Notes: generated by a model from the letters alone, not told the origin. A stretch of 64,000 nt of DNA from Ashinkailepas kermadecensis (GCA_034440615.1 JAOTOM010004954.1:399501-463500); one strand, 5' to 3'. Counted from the first letter of the stretch, positions 22,118 through 33,975 are shown. A program made the numbers and translations.

Positions 22118-22537
22118 TTATCCCGCCCCTGTCCCCTGTTTATTTGTCACCCCTCCCTTGATCATGTATGCTACTATGTGGGCTAATTTTATGAATCCTG
22201 GAGATGTGTTGATGCAGTCTTCATTAACTATCTGGGCTGCTTCCACTGCTTTCCTTCTAAATTTGCTATCTATCCTAACTATTTCGTGTGCCCCATTCCA
22301 ATCTGGGAGAGGACCTTCCCTGTCTGCGTGGATGACTATGGCACTGGATAGCCTATGGTTGCGCAAGTCTCCCTTGTGCTCCCTCATCCTTTCTTTAATT
22401 GAGCAGCCTGTCTCACCGATATAAGTTTTTTTCGCAGCACCCACATAGGATCCTGGATACAGCCGACTAATTGTGATTATCTGATTTTGGATGTTGAACA
22501 CGAATAATGTCCCCAATCTTCTGCCCAGTGGATTCAA
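22118..22537 (-). pseudogene. Penelope-like GIY-YIG endonuclease domain
   Basis: The frame contains KKTYIGETG, CSIKERMREHKGDLRN and a downstream EAAQIVNED, matching the GIY-YIG nuclease fold with its conserved tyrosine, arginine and glutamate. In intact elements it is fused in frame to the reverse transcriptase; here the two are in separate frames. The domain nicks target DNA to prime reverse transcription. Confidence 0.85.
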
Positions 22538-22658
22538 TTATTCTTGCTATGCCACCCATATATAGGGAAATATTTATGGCATTGTGCTGTGCGGAGACTA
22601 TAATGGGATGGATTTGGGTTTTGTTAGCCCGGACATTGTGCCCCTTGTGTATGCTTTT

Positions 22659-23760
22659 TTATTTTGCTTTGAGTTCAATAAGTTGTTCCAGCGGAAATAT
22701 AAGGCGTCTGAATACCTGGGTTATGTGCATCAACTCTTCCTGGAGGTACTCAGGAGAACAAATTCGATATGCCCGTAGATAGAAACCCCGTGCAACCCCC
22801 CCTTTTGTCCGTGTGGGGTGACCTGAAAAGAAATGGACAAAGTAATTTTTGGTAGTGGGCTTTCGATACACTGCAAATGGTAGTTTCCCTCCCCCCCCCA
22901 CATTTATTCAGACCAAGATGCCCAGGAAAGGCAGTTTGCCGTCCCTATGTTTCCAGAGTGAATTTGATGCACGTGTGCACGTCGTTCATTCAGCCTAACA
23001 CTTCCTGGAGGTCAGTGTGCTTTGGCACAACCATGAAACAATCATCCACATATCTAGCCCAGAAGCATCCATCACCGAGCATCCGATGGAAATGGTCCAC
23101 CTCTAATGTTTCCATAAACATGTTTGCGAGAACTGCGCTAGGCGGTGACCCCATCGGGAGTCCTTCCACCTGTTCATATTTATCCCCATTAATTAAAAAA
23201 AAAACACCGAATCTGACACGTAGCTCTACAAGTTCAGCGAAATCATCTCGTGGTGAATGCAAAGAGTTATCATCGACCATCTCTAGCACCCTCCTGACTG
23301 CCTCCATTGCACTGTCGACAGGAACATTGGTGAATAGTGACTTTACATCCAGACTAGTCAACTTCATGTTATTTACTTCCATATTCCTAATCCGATAAAA
23401 TGTTATTTACTTCCATATTCCTAATCCGATAAAATGTTATTTACTTCCATATTCCTAATCCGATAAAGGAAGTCACCAGAATTCCTCACATGGCTATCAC
23501 TTATAATTCCTAGTGCGTTAGGCAGAGGTTTTGCAAGTACTTTCGCGAGTCGGTGTGGTGCACTCCTATTCCCGAGGTGATGGGCGCATTGGGACCTCTG
23601 GCTTGTGCGTTTTTGGAGAACCCCTCATGCTGGGCGCCCTGGGGTTTTCCTCCAGCAGATATAGTAGTTTTTTCCCTGCGCCGACCTCTTCAGGATCTGC
23701 CTCACCTTCTTGTTGAACCTGTCAGATTCTTTCTTCGTAGTCCCATGTTTGACTTTACGG
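22659..23760 (-). pseudogene. Penelope-like reverse transcriptase
   Basis: Frames at 22990-23382 and 22659-22901 plus decayed sequence up to about 23760. Landmarks: LTSLDVKSLFTNVP, GLPMGSPPSAVLANMFMETL, the catalytic YVDD in ARYVDDCFMV, and then LPFAVYRKPTTKN. Upstream remnants read SPKTHKPEVP and RPITSGI-like. A perfect triplication of 34 bp at 23366-23467 shifts the frame, so the protein cannot be made as one piece. Confidence 0.87.
23366..23467. repeat. Perfect 34-bp triplication inside the Penelope-like RT
   Basis: Three identical consecutive copies (23366-23399, 23400-23433, 23434-23467) of a unit starting ATGTTATTTACTTCCATATT. Two extra copies add 68 bases, which is not a multiple of three. 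Confidence 0.95.
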
Positions 23761-23964
23761 TAAGTTGTTACATCCAAGAGTACGTCAATTATCTTTCGCT
23801 TGTAGTCATCAGTGTTTAATATAACTACACCTACACCTTTGACAAATGTGGCACACTCTGTTTATTTTTGCAGTTTCTCCAATTGTTATGATTTTCTTTG
23901 TGGTTTTTGAAGTTGTGCGTGAATTGTCAATGGATTATCAGCCTGGCCACATCCCCACAAAAAT

Positions 23965-24245
23965 TGCAGCACCACAGCCACATCACTGGCCACAGCACCA
24001 CAGCCACATCACTGGCCACAGCACCACAGCCACATCACTGGCCACAGCACCACAGCCACATCACTGGCCACATCACTGGCCACAGCACCACAGCCACATC
24101 ACTGGCCACAGCACCACAGCCACATCACTGGCCACAGCACCACAGCCACATCACTGGCCACAGCACCACAGCCACATCACTGGCCACAGCACCAACAAGA
24201 TCTTGCAGCACCACAGCCACATCACTGGCCACAGCACCAACAAGA
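23965..24245. repeat. 26-bp minisatellite
   Basis: About ten units of CAGCACCACAGCCACATCAC plus TGGCCA, one shortened unit, and an AACAAGATCTTG variant at the right end. Open frames of His/Ser/Thr repeats here come from the array. Confidence 0.92.
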
Positions 24246-24800
24246 TCTTGTTCAAAGTGTCATACTTTGCAATCTGGTGTCTGCCTCCTCCAAAGTACAT
24301 AAAACAACACCCCTGAATGAGGGCACTTGCCTGGAGGGATGCCACTGCAGAAGTGCCTGTGAGGCACCTCTGACAGGAAAATTCAAGCAGGTGGGGGTGC
24401 ACTCAGCCTTCCTAGGTAGGTGCCTTTTCCTCTCAGAGGAATACCTCTGGCTGAAAAACTTCGGGGATGGAGGTGCACTCAAGCCTTTCTGAGGGGCACC
24501 TTTCCTTCCAAGGTGGCACCTTTTCCTCCTCTTTTTCTGCCTCTTCCTCTTTCTTTTCCTCTGGCTGACAAATTTGAGGATGGTTCACTGAAGCATTCTC
24601 AGAGGGGTGCCACATTCCATGGGATGGGGCACATGTCCCAGTGTATCCACCCCTGAAAGCTAAATTATATAGTATGAACAAATTGTTAATGATATCATAC
24701 ACAACCAACCAATCAACAAGCTTTTTGATGGTGCAGTATTTGCAAACAGATGCATCAGGAGCATACGGTCTCTACACTGGGCATGTAGCAACCATACATA

Positions 24801-25764
24801 TTGTTTGTTTGTTTGTTATTTGGGCTTTAGGGCGCGTCGACAACTATGGTCATATTGCGCCCATAACTAAGGTGATATGATATCTAAGATCTAAGTGGTG
24901 CTACTGTGCTACATATTTTACATGTAATGCCTATCAGTGTGGAGAATATATTACCGAGAACGACACGTCAGAAAGGAAGTCGATCAATTGTCCTGGTTGA
25001 ACATTGCTAGAGTTGTCAGACAGAAAATCATTAAGTGAGTCTACCCGTGTAGATCCAAAGTGACGTCTACGCTCTTCAGCATAAAGTGGGCACGAGATCA
25101 AAACATGGCGAACTGTCAGTGGTGCACGACATCTTGTGCACCGAGGTTTCTCACCACCGCACAACAGATAACCGTGAGTGGCATAAGAATGCCCAATGCG
25201 GAGGCGGCACAATGTAACTTCTTCTCGTCTACGCTTAAGACAGGACGAGCTCCATTGTTTCAGACGTTGTTTAATGGCTCTCAGTTTGTTCGCCTGTGTC
25301 GCGTCCCAAATTGCCTGCCACTTGTCTAGGAGGAAAATAGAGATCTCTCGGAAATGGTCAGTGGCAGGGAGTGGCAATGACCTGGTGCACGGGGCACACG
25401 CTGCCCGCTTCGCTGCAGCATCCGCCAACTCATTTCCAGAGATTCCCACATGGCTAGGGAGCCAACACAGGACCACACGCCGTCCGAAGCGGTTAATAGC
25501 GGTAAGACGGTTCAAAATATCGCGTAAAAGGGGGTTAGATGGGTAAAATGTGTTCAGAGCCATCAGGCTGCTCAGAGAGTCTGTGAATATAACGTGTCGA
25601 TCACCTTCTGACACCTCTATATAACACAGAGCTTTCAGATTGGCGACAAGTTCTGATGAGTACACGGATGAGTACGTCGGGAGGGAAAACGATCGGACGG
25701 CGGATCCACAAACAAAAGCACTGCCCACTCCATCATCTGTTCGAGACCCATCCGTATAGGTTGC
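24801..25764 (-). mobile_element. 5'-truncated LINE with RNase H (I-like clade)
   Basis: 964-bp insertion with a perfect 14-bp target-site duplication AGCAACCATACATA (24787-24800 and 25765-25778). Minus-strand order: RNase H domain, C-terminal zinc finger, 3' UTR, the hairpin GGGCGC...GCGCCC, then TAAAGCCCAAATAAC and an (AAAC)n tail. The presence of RNase H points to the I/R1/LOA group rather than CR1 or Jockey. Confidence 0.88.
24934..25764 (-). CDS. LINE ORF2 C-terminus: RNase H and zinc finger (truncated)
   Basis: An open frame without its own start: truncation lies at 25764 and the apparent first codons come from flanking DNA. RNase H residues are all present: Asp in YTDGS, Glu in YSSELVAN, Asp in FTDSLS and Asp in NELADAAAK, with WLPSHVGI before the last. 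A Cys/His cluster CTRCRAPLTVRHVLISC follows, the usual C-terminal finger of this LINE group. The frame is intact over 276 codons to its stop, so this insertion is fairly young, but it lacks endonuclease and reverse transcriptase. Confidence 0.88.
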   Translation of the reverse strand, partial: ATYTDGSRTDDGVGSAFVCGSAVRSFSLPTYSSVYSSELVANLKALCYIEVSEGDRHVIFTDSLSSLMALNTFYPSNPLLRDILNRLTAINRFGRRVVLCWLPSHVGISGNELADAAAKRAACAPCTRSLPLPATDHFREISIFLLDKWQAIWDATQANKLRAIKQRLKQWSSSCLKRRREEVTLCRLRIGHSYATHGYLLCGGEKPRCTRCRAPLTVRHVLISCPLYAEERRRHFGSTRVDSLNDFLSDNSSNVQPGQLIDFLSDVSFSVIYSPH

Positions 25765-26116
25765 AGCAACCATACATAGGGTTGCTACATCCTGTAAGTG
25801 CTGCCTATATGCTGTATCTATATGTTGTTACAAACAGCCTGTGTTTTCCCTATCTTTTTCTTAAAAGGGAAGTCAGGCTAGGTTAGGTTGCGTTACATTT
25901 TTTTCAATTCAACATTATTTTGTTTTCTATATTACTTAACACCAGACCCATTTTTGTGTTACTTGGCTTGTCAATGGATACAAAATGCAGAGAAAATGAA
26001 TGGTCACATTGTCTTAATAATGTTCATAAATATTGCATTGGAGAAAAGCATTCAAAAATTAAAAAGAGCTTAAAGCACAAATGTACTCAGTCCATAAACA
26101 GTTTTCATGTCTCAGT

Positions 26117-28570
26117 TTAGGCAGTTTAAATCAGTGTTTACATTGGAAGATGTGACTAATCTGCCAACCGTACACCACAGTTCAGTGACAGGTGATCAGA
26201 TGAACAATGTTGATTTCATTGATAGTGATGTTGTTTACAATCATATCAGGAAAATAAAGCCAGACAAGGCAGCAGGACCTAGTGGAATGTATGCTAGGGT
26301 ATTGCAGGAAGCGGAAAAGGAACTGGCAATTCCACTTAGTATAATATTTTGTAGAGCAGTTTCACAAAATTAAATTCCAACAGATTGGAAAAGGGCAAAT
26401 GTAGTTCCTATTTTCAAGAAAGGAGAAAGAGGGAAAGTTGAAAACTATAGGCCAGTAAGCCTCACATCCCTAGTCTGCAAGGTACTCAAATAAATTAACA
26501 AGGACAGAATAGTTAGTTTTCTGAAAGGGAACAGATTGATTCAAGATACTCAACATGGGTTTAGAAAAGGGTGATCGTGTCCCACAAATCTCTTGGACTT
26601 TTTGAATTTTGCTACAGTACAATTTGATCGGGGAAATCAGGTAGATGTAGCATATCTTGAATTTAGTATGGCCTTTGACAAGGTACCCCATAAACAGTTA
26701 ATGATGCAGCTTTAGGTCCATGGTATTGCAGGTAGCATCCTAAAATGGATAGAGTTGTGGCTTTCAGATAGACAGCAGAGAGTGATGCTAAATGGTACAA
26801 ATTCATCATGGCAAAATATTCTTAGTGGAGTCCCCCAGGGGTCGGTACTGGGGCCACTATTGTTCATTATATATGAATAGCATTGAATGTGGCCTAAGCA
26901 GTAAGGTTTTGAAATTTGCGGATGATTTGAAGATCTTTAGGGCAATGACAGGGCACAATGAGCAGGTTTTGCTGCAGAAAGACTTAGACGAGTTAGTGAA
27001 GTGGTCCGAAAAATGGCAAATGAAGTTTAATTTTGATAAGTGCAGTCATGCATGTAGGTAGGCAGCATATGAAGGCTCCATACTTGATGGGTGGCCAAGC
27101 ACTATCTGTGACTCAGCAGAAGGACTTAGGTGTTATTTTGAACACAAAATTGGGGGCATCAGAACAAACCAAAGAAGCCAGGAAGAAGGCACTAAGAATG
27201 CTTGCGGCAATACAGAGGATTGTGTCATACAAAAGTGAGGTCATCAGGAAGCTTTACTGTGCATGTCAGGCCACATTTGGAATACTGTGCCCAAGCTTGG
27301 TCCCCTAGTTATGAAAAAGATTATTGGCTTTTAGAGAGAGTACAATAGAGGGCAACAAAAATGGTTAATGGTATAAGCCACCTGGCATATGAGGAAAGAT
27401 TGAAGAAATTGAATATGTTTTCACTTAGATATAGAAGGCTGAGAGATCTCATCGAGGTCTTAAAATTTGTTCATGGTCAGGAACAGGGACATATTACGGA
27501 AATGTTTGATTCAACAGAAATGATGCAATTAGAGGTCATCAATTCAAAATTAAAGTTAATCACAGCAGGACAGGGTTAACCTGCGCCATCTCGGGGGGGG
27601 GGGGTCGTTATCGACCCCCCACAAGGTTTTCAGCGGATAGTGAAAGAACGGCACAGGGTAGCGTGCCGAAATTTGGCATACCTTTTCCCACATCAATTTC
27701 GCATGTTGTGCCAAAATTTTGAAGTCAGGTCATCTAAGGTCAACGAGTTAGTCAAGGTCAAGTGAGGTCACCTCCAAAAAAGTTAAACCACCCGTCAGGC
27801 CTTAACAGATAAAGATATTTTAATGAAACTTTCAGCATTTGCTTATCTTTAGGGATGCAACAAAACGCACCAGAGGATTTTTAATATTTATTTTTCTGTT
27901 TTTGATTACTTATTAGTTTTGCATATTTGCCCATTAGAGTTAAAATCGAAGATTCCGGCTAAAGTAAGTATTTTTTTATTGGAGCAAGTTGAGTTTGAAC
28001 AACGTTTTTTGGTCAGCCCTACCCATTAGAAAAGGAAAATTAAAGAAAAGTTGAAAACTCAACATTTTGACACTTCAAAAAATATATAATTTTGATTTTT
28101 GGGTGGCCAAAAATTGTATGGCCCTGATCAATTTCGCTTTCCTTTTCTGATTCCAAATAATTTTTGTTACTTTCAAATATCCCCCAAAATGAACTCCCCA
28201 GAACCAAAAACATGATGCAAGTCGTGAAAACCTAGGCCCCCTAGTGACATCACTTTTTGGGGGACATTTTTTGGGGGTGGTGTCTGACCCTACTCGTCGA
28301 GCACTTTCCAATGACACCTCTTTCGTTTTCGTGCGACGCTTAGTTTGGAGATTACACAGGGGTCCCTATCGACCCCCCCCCCCTCGAGACTGGGTGTGAG
28401 GATATGACCAGAAAGACGGGAAGGGTTAAGACAATCTTTCTTCACCAACAGGGTGGTAGAACATTGGAACCAGCTGCTGGAAACCATTGTCAGTAGCAAC
28501 ACACTGGACATCTTTAAAAACGGCATAGACACTCATTATAAGAAAAGAGGGCTTGCTTTTTGGTATTCCA
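26117..28570 (+). pseudogene. CR1 family A reverse transcriptase, broken
   Basis: Short fragments of the same protein as copy 1. Recognisable blocks include QFKSVFTLEDVTNLPT, GPLLFIIYMNSIECGL-like, FADDLKIFRAMTG and YRRLRDLIEV. Stops occur near 26371, 26490, 26571 and 26713, and there are one- and two-base deletions. No function is expected. Confidence 0.8.
27576..28429. mobile_element. Non-autonomous DNA transposon inserted in CR1 copy 2
   Basis: 846 bp flanked by TTAA (27576-27579 and 28426-28429), extendable to AGGGTTAA on both sides. The ends start CCTGCGCC on the left and, inverted, CCCTTCCC on the right. Just inside, an inverted pair CTCGGGGGGGGG-TCG...GACCC lies at about 27590-27617 and 28359-28386. 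TTAA with C-rich ends suggests a piggyBac-like MITE; the 8-bp repeat would also fit hAT. There is no transposase frame. Confidence 0.65.
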
Positions 28571-28689
28571 GGGAGGGCTGATCAACAGATTTGGTTGGCA
28601 ACTGGTTCAGTGTCCAGAGTGCAACCAAGAAGGGCCCTTGTGGCTCATAGTTACACTGTTCTTTTATGTCTTCATGCCCCATGCAGATA

Positions 28690-29840
28690 AAATGTGTGCA
28701 ACACTTGCTTCATATTTACCTTAAACTGCAATAATACCAAAGTTGATTGATGGGTAAGCTTCAGCTGGCCAGCCATACCAATACAGTTGTTGTCAAATTT
28801 GGGCTTCTTCCATATAAATACATAACTCACTTGGTATTATTGCAGAGCAAGGTAACTTTTGATGCTTGGCAATTTATTTTCAAATGTGATTTATTTTAAC
28901 AAGATTAAGATGATGCAACCACTCATTTTCTCTGCAAATGATTACTTTTCAGTTGGCAAAGACATACGCAATCATAATCTTCACTATAAATATAATAAAT
29001 CAGGTATAATTATCTGTACCTGGTGTGCTAGAGACATGATAAAGAATAAATTCAACACTTCATGCACTAAATTTAATACTCCTTCACCTCAAAAGCCTTA
29101 TGTTTCTGACTTAATTCCACATTCATTCCATACACTCAACATTCCCAACCACATGCATCCTGAACCCTTGATCAAGGCAGGAAGTTCGTTGTGATGCTGT
29201 TAGTGTTAATGGTGGCGCTAACAATGTTTGCAGGATTTGATGGTGTCATGGCAGAAAAGTTTGTTTGGGACAATTATGGTTGTTCCAGTTAGGTTAGGTT
29301 AGGTTAGGTTGGATTATGTTGTATTATAATACATGTTATGCTATGTTATCTTAGTCTAGATTAGTTTGGGTTATATTATTTTTTATATGGTTTACCTATT
29401 TGTATGTCTTTTTTTATTGATTGAACAAGCAGAGGTCAGCTGACAAGCCATGCATATCATTGTAAAGATGGGTTTGCTGTGTACAGGATGCACTCCAGTA
29501 CCTACCTAACAAAATTATTCAGCTTTCTTTTCAGGACAATCAAGCAAGTTTGGTTTTTCAGACAACACAGTGTCATTCCAAGAAGCAAAGTTATTTGCCC
29601 AAATTGTTCCAGTTTGCCAGTATTTGTTTTTGAAGGAATTCCACAGCCACAAGATTCATAATTTTCTTACTGAAGCATCAAAACTTTATAAGCCACAGTC
29701 TGAGCTCTGTGCTGTTAGATCTGATTCCATCAAAGTACAAATGGAGGAGCCACAGCCAGGACCATCCAATTAAGGAATGTAATGTTTGCAGCATTAACTC
29801 ATAAAATACTGATAACATCGTAGCACATTTCCTCCTCACC
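28690..29840. other. AT-rich sequence with a TTAGG-type run
   Basis: A short (GGTTA)n run at about 29290-29312. Short frames here (for example 29479-29773) show no recognised domain. Confidence 0.4.
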
Positions 29841-30017
29841 ATACCTCCCCTTAAGGCAGAGCTTTACAAGCTCAAAGCTTCCCTTGCTTCACAGGGCAGG
29901 CCAGCAAGTAAGGGGCAGTCTGTAGCAGGGGCATCCTATGCCCAGGTGGTCACAGGCCACCAGGTAACTGTAGCTTCCCCTGCTGTGGAGGTGGCAGGGA
30001 GATCTGAAGAGAGACAT

Positions 30018-30330
30018 AGGTCCTGCTAGGAGTGAGGAGCTGATGCAGGACTACAGGGCCCTTCTGGCCACTCTGAAGCAAATCAATAGCAGAGTTATTG
30101 TGACAGCTATTCTGCCTAGGGCTGGAGTCCCCCCTGAGTGGAGCTCTAGGGCACTGGCAGCCAATGCCAGGGTAGGTAGGCTCTGCAATGAGTTAGATTT
30201 GACTTTTGTTGACAAGTGGTGCAGGTTTTATGGCTCATCTGACCTCTATCAGAGGGATGGCCTGCACTTCTCCGAGAAGGGGGTGCAAGTGTTAGGCAAA
30301 GTATATGAACATGTCCTTCAGGGAAACTAG
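30018..30330 (+). pseudogene. CR1 family A ORF1, C-terminal part of SGNH esterase-like domain
   Basis: The frame has LLATLKQINSRVIVTAILPR and ends YQRDGLHFSEKGVQVLG. The D-G-L-H motif is the catalytic Asp/His block V of SGNH (GDSL) hydrolases, which some CR1 ORF1 proteins carry. The N-terminal part with the nucleophile is deleted compared with copy 4. Function would be as an accessory RNP protein. Confidence 0.7.
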
Positions 30331-30338
30331 ATAATGGG

Positions 30339-33300
30339 GTGGGGAGGGAAGAATTGGCATTACCATCTCAGGAATATGCCAATAGTGACAGCATAGGCAA
30401 TAGAACCTCACAGTCAGTAAACAGGGGTAGCAGTAGATCAAGGGGGCAGAGTGGTAGCTCATCCAGAGATGATAGAGCTACTCAACATGAAAAGGCCAAA
30501 GAGGGTCATGGAACTTTTGTTAAGTGTATGATGCTTAATGCTCAGAGCATTCGATCCAAATTTGATGAGTTCAAGTGTTATGTTCCTGAGGAGAAACCAG
30601 ATTTTGTTTGCATTACTGAGGCATGGGTCAGTGAGGGATATTTTGGGGATAACTTGCAGGACTATGAGATCCAGGGATACAATATGTTTTCATGCAATAG
30701 GGGTCCAGCAGTGAAAGGGGGTGGTGTAATGCTGTATGTGAATAGCTTATACAGTTCTCAAAAAGTAGCAGATGGGGTAAAAATGTGTCTCTGGAGTCCA
30801 TTTAGCTTGATGTTGCTGTGGGAAAAGGCAACAGCAATAAACTGAGGATAGGAGCTTTGTATCGATCAGGAACCTTGCCACATTCTCAGCAACTGGAGCT
30901 TGATAAAGTGATTTGTGAGGAAATCAGTAGAAACTTTCAGAGGAAATGCCTTATTCTTGGTGACTTTAATCTAAAAGGATATGAAAATGTTGGTGTTGGC
31001 TCCCCATCATGTAAACTGTTTAGGAAATGCCTTGAAGAGGACTTGTTCTTACACCAGTTTGTAACGGAACCAACCAGGCAGGGCTCATTCTTGGACCTTG
31101 TCTTCTCAGATTTAAGTGATTTAGTTCAAGACTTGACTGTAGGAGAAACTCTGGGAAGAAGTGACCATAACATAGTGAGATTCAAGGCACAGGTAGCAGG
31201 GCAATCAAGGATAATTTGGCAAAGATTCCAAATTTTAACAAGGCAGACTTTGACTGCATCAGAGGCTTTAAGTGCCATAAAATGGGAAGAACTCTTTGAT
31301 TTAAATGCCTGTGAAACGTGGGAAAAGTTCAAATCTTACTTGAGGGAAATTCAGATTAGACATGTCCCCCAAAAGCAAAGGCGCAAAAGAAGGGTAGGAA
31401 AGCCAGCATGGCTTACACCAGATGTGAAGAAAGCAATTAAGGCTAAGAAAGATGCATTTAGAGTATCTAAGGAAGTTTCAAATATCGTAAATCTAAGGTC
31501 GTATAAAAAATCTAGAGATGCTGTGAAGCAGAAAATCGGAGCAGCAAAGCGAGCAAAAGAATTGGATTTGGCTAGGAACTGTAATGGGGACAGTAAAAAG
31601 TTCTTTAGTTTCTACACGCTAAGTAAAGTTTCAAGCACAATTGGTCCACTGGAAGTAAATGGGACTATATTGAGTGAGGATGGTGAGATGGTTGAGGAGC
31701 TGAGCAAGCAGTTTAAATCAATATTTACAGTGGAGGACGTGACTAATCTGCCAACCGTGAACCACAGTTCAGTGACAGGTGATCAGATACACAATGTTGA
31801 TTTAATTGATAGTGATATTGTTTTCAATTATATCAGAAAAATAAAGCCAAACAAGGCAGCAGGACCTGATGGAATTTATGCTAGGGTATTGCGGGAAGCT
31901 GAAAAGGAAGTGGCAATTCCACTTAGTATAATATTTTGTAGATAAGTTTCACAAAATGAAACTTCAACAGATTGGAAGAGGGCAAATGTAGTTCCTATTT
32001 TCAAGAAAGGAGAAAGAGGGAAAGTTGAAAACTATAGGCCAGTAGGCCTCACATCCCTAGTCTGCAAGGTACTCAAATCAATTATCAAGGATAGAATAGT
32101 TCGTTTTCTGGAAGGAAACAGATTGATTCAAGATACTCAACATGGGTTTAGAAAAGGGTGATCGTGTCTCACAAATCTCTTGGACTTTTTGAATTTTGCT
32201 ACAGAACAATTTGATCAGGGAAATCAGGTTGATGTAGCATATCTTGACTTTAGTAAGGCCTTTGACAAGGTACCCCATAAATGGTTAATGATGCAGCTTC
32301 AGGTCCATGGTATTGCAGGTAGCATCCTAAAATTGATAGAGTTGTGGCTTTCAGATAGACAGCAGAGAGTGATGCTAAATGGTACAAATTTGGCATGGCA
32401 AAATATTCTTAGTGGAGTCCCCCAGGGGTCGGTACTGGGGCCACTATTCTTCATTATATTTTGGGTTTAAGGGCGCTTCGACCAAAGCGTGATCATTTAG
32501 CTTGTTGCATTGTATTGCATTGTATGGTATTGCATTGTAGCATTGTTCATTATATATGAATAGCATTGAATGTGGCCTAAGCAGTAAGGTTTTGAAATTT
32601 GCGGATGATTTGAAGATCTTTAGGGCAATAACAGGGCACAATGAGCAGGTTTTGCTGCCGAAAGACTTAGACGAGTTAGTGAAGTGGTCCGAAAAATGGC
32701 AAATGAAGTTTAATTTTGATAAGTGCAGTCATGCATGTAGGTAGGCAGCATATGAAGGCTCCATACTTGATGGGTGGCCAAGCACTATCTGTGACTCAGC
32801 AGGAGAAGGACTTAGGTGTTATTTTGAACACAAAATTGGGGGCATCAGAACAAACCAAAGAAGCCAGGAAGAAGGCTTGGGGCAATACAGAGGAATGTGT
32901 CATACAAAAGTGAGGTCATCAGAAAGCTTTACTGTGCATGTCAGGCCACATTTGGAATACTGTGTCCAAGCTTGGTCCCCTAGTTATGAAAAAGATTGTT
33001 GGCTTTTAAAGAGAGTACAAAAGAGGGCAACACAAATGGTTAATGGTATAGGCAACCTGGCATATGAGGAAAGATTGAAGAAATTAAATGTTTTCACTTA
33101 GATATAGAAGGCTGAGAGGAGATCTCATCGAGGTTTTTAAATTTTTTCCATGGTCAGGAACAGGGATATCTCAGGGAAATGTTTGAATTTAACAGAAATG
33201 ATGCAATTAGAGGTCATCAATTCAAAATTAAAGTTAATCACAGCAGGACAAGGTTAAGACAGTCTTTCTTCACCAACAGGGTAGAACACTGGAACGAGCT

Positions 33301-33403
33301 GCCAGGAACCATTGTCAGTAGCAACACACTGAACATCTTCAAAAATGGCATAGACAATCATTATAAGAATAGGGGGCTTGTTTTTCTGTATTCCAGGGAG
33401 GGT
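30339..33403 (+). pseudogene. CR1 family A ORF2 (endonuclease and reverse transcriptase), broken
   Basis: 30339-30845 gives the start of an apurinic-type endonuclease (CMMLNAQSIRSKFDEF, CITEAWVSEGYF, KGGGVMLYVNS). It goes out of frame at an A-run near 30778; a TAG follows where the family needs Trp (ESI-W-LD). 30818-31945 gives GALYRSGTLP, CLILGDFNLKGYE, GRSDHNIVRF and the reverse-transcriptase N-terminus. Further stops at 31942 and 32159 and frameshifts follow. The same first lesions are present in copy 4. Confidence 0.83.
32460..32545 (-). mobile_element. LINE/SINE 3'-end fragment inserted in CR1 copy 3
   Basis: 86 bp bounded by the 10-bp duplication TTCATTATAT (32450-32459 and 32546-32555). 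Minus strand: AAATGATCACGCTTTGGTCG then AAGCGCCCTTAAACCCAAA, the same 3' end as the RNase H LINE. A TGCAATACAA microsatellite is on its other side. Confidence 0.8.
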
Positions 33404-33412
33404 TGATCGACA

Positions 33413-33975
33413 GGGAGGAGATGGGAGTTGGGAGGAGTTTGTAATTGTTGAGTGTGTTATGCAATAGCAAGTGAGTCTCTTATTAAGTCTAAACGCTTTA
33501 TAACTTTATATAGGGTGTACCTAGCAGTGGATTCAGCACCTTCCTTCGGGACGTGATACTGATGAGATTGTCTATGGTAGCACAATGTGTATGATGGGAG
33601 GAGTTTGTAATTGTTGAATGTATTATGCAATAGCAAGTGAGTCTCTTATTAAGTCTGAACGCTTTATGAATTTGGGTGGGGTGTGCCTGGCAGTGGATTC
33701 GGCACCTTCCTTCGGGATGTGATGTTGATGAGATTGTCTATGGTGGCACGATGGGTATGATGGGAGGAGCTTGTGATTGTTGAGGGTGTTATGTGGTAGC
33801 AAGTGAGTGGTGCTTGATAGGCTGGGGTATATAGCTTCCTCGGAACTTGGGATAAGGGATTGATTGGGGTGAGAGTGTGTACATTTCTAGTACCTTTTCT
33901 GGATAGGCTTAACCCAGATGGGCCCCTGTGGCTCTTATTAAGCCTTAATACTTTATGACTTTTATGACTTTATAC
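33413..33975 (+). mobile_element. CR1 family B 3' end with internal triplication
   Basis: 3' UTR sequence of family B ending GGGCCCCTGTGGCTCTTATTAAG and (TTATGACTT)n. It contains three tandem 166-bp units starting at 33430, 33596 and 33762, the last diverging. Confidence 0.8.
33430..33880. repeat. 166-bp tandem repeat
   Basis: Unit begins GGGAGGAGTTTGTAATTGTT and contains GTGGATTC(A/G)GCACCTTCCTTCGGGA. Starts at 33430, 33596 and 33762 give a constant period of 166. Confidence 0.85.

Larger units (their letters stand above)
21560..23870 (-). mobile_element. Penelope-like element (degenerate)
   Basis: A minus-strand retroelement with Penelope-type reverse transcriptase (about 23750-22990), a conserved linker (22901-22659) and a C-terminal GIY-YIG nuclease (22537-22118). 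This is the canonical Penelope-like domain order. Outer limits are approximate. The 3' side contains a GT-rich microsatellite and a CTGATGA...AAAACG motif at 21693-21717, typical of the conserved terminal sequence of these elements. Confidence 0.85.
26115..28685 (+). mobile_element. CR1 family A, copy 2 (5'-truncated, interrupted)
   Basis: Begins in the linker before the reverse transcriptase and ends with the same 3' UTR as copy 1. It carries several stops and small deletions and is split by an 846-bp insertion at 27580-28425. Before and after the insertion the sequence resumes exactly where copy 1 continues (GGTTAA then GACA(G/A)TCTTTCTTC). Confidence 0.85.
29850..33412 (+). mobile_element. 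CR1 family A, copy 3 (near full length)
   Basis: Contains the 5' region, an internally deleted ORF1, ORF2 with endonuclease and reverse transcriptase, and 3' coding sequence. An 86-bp LINE/SINE 3' fragment is inserted at 32460-32545. The right end passes directly into a family B 3' region at about 33413. Confidence 0.85.

Noticed and set aside
23846..24316. 156-codon His/Thr/Ser-rich frame
   Set aside because: Produced by the 26-bp minisatellite; parallel frames are open too.
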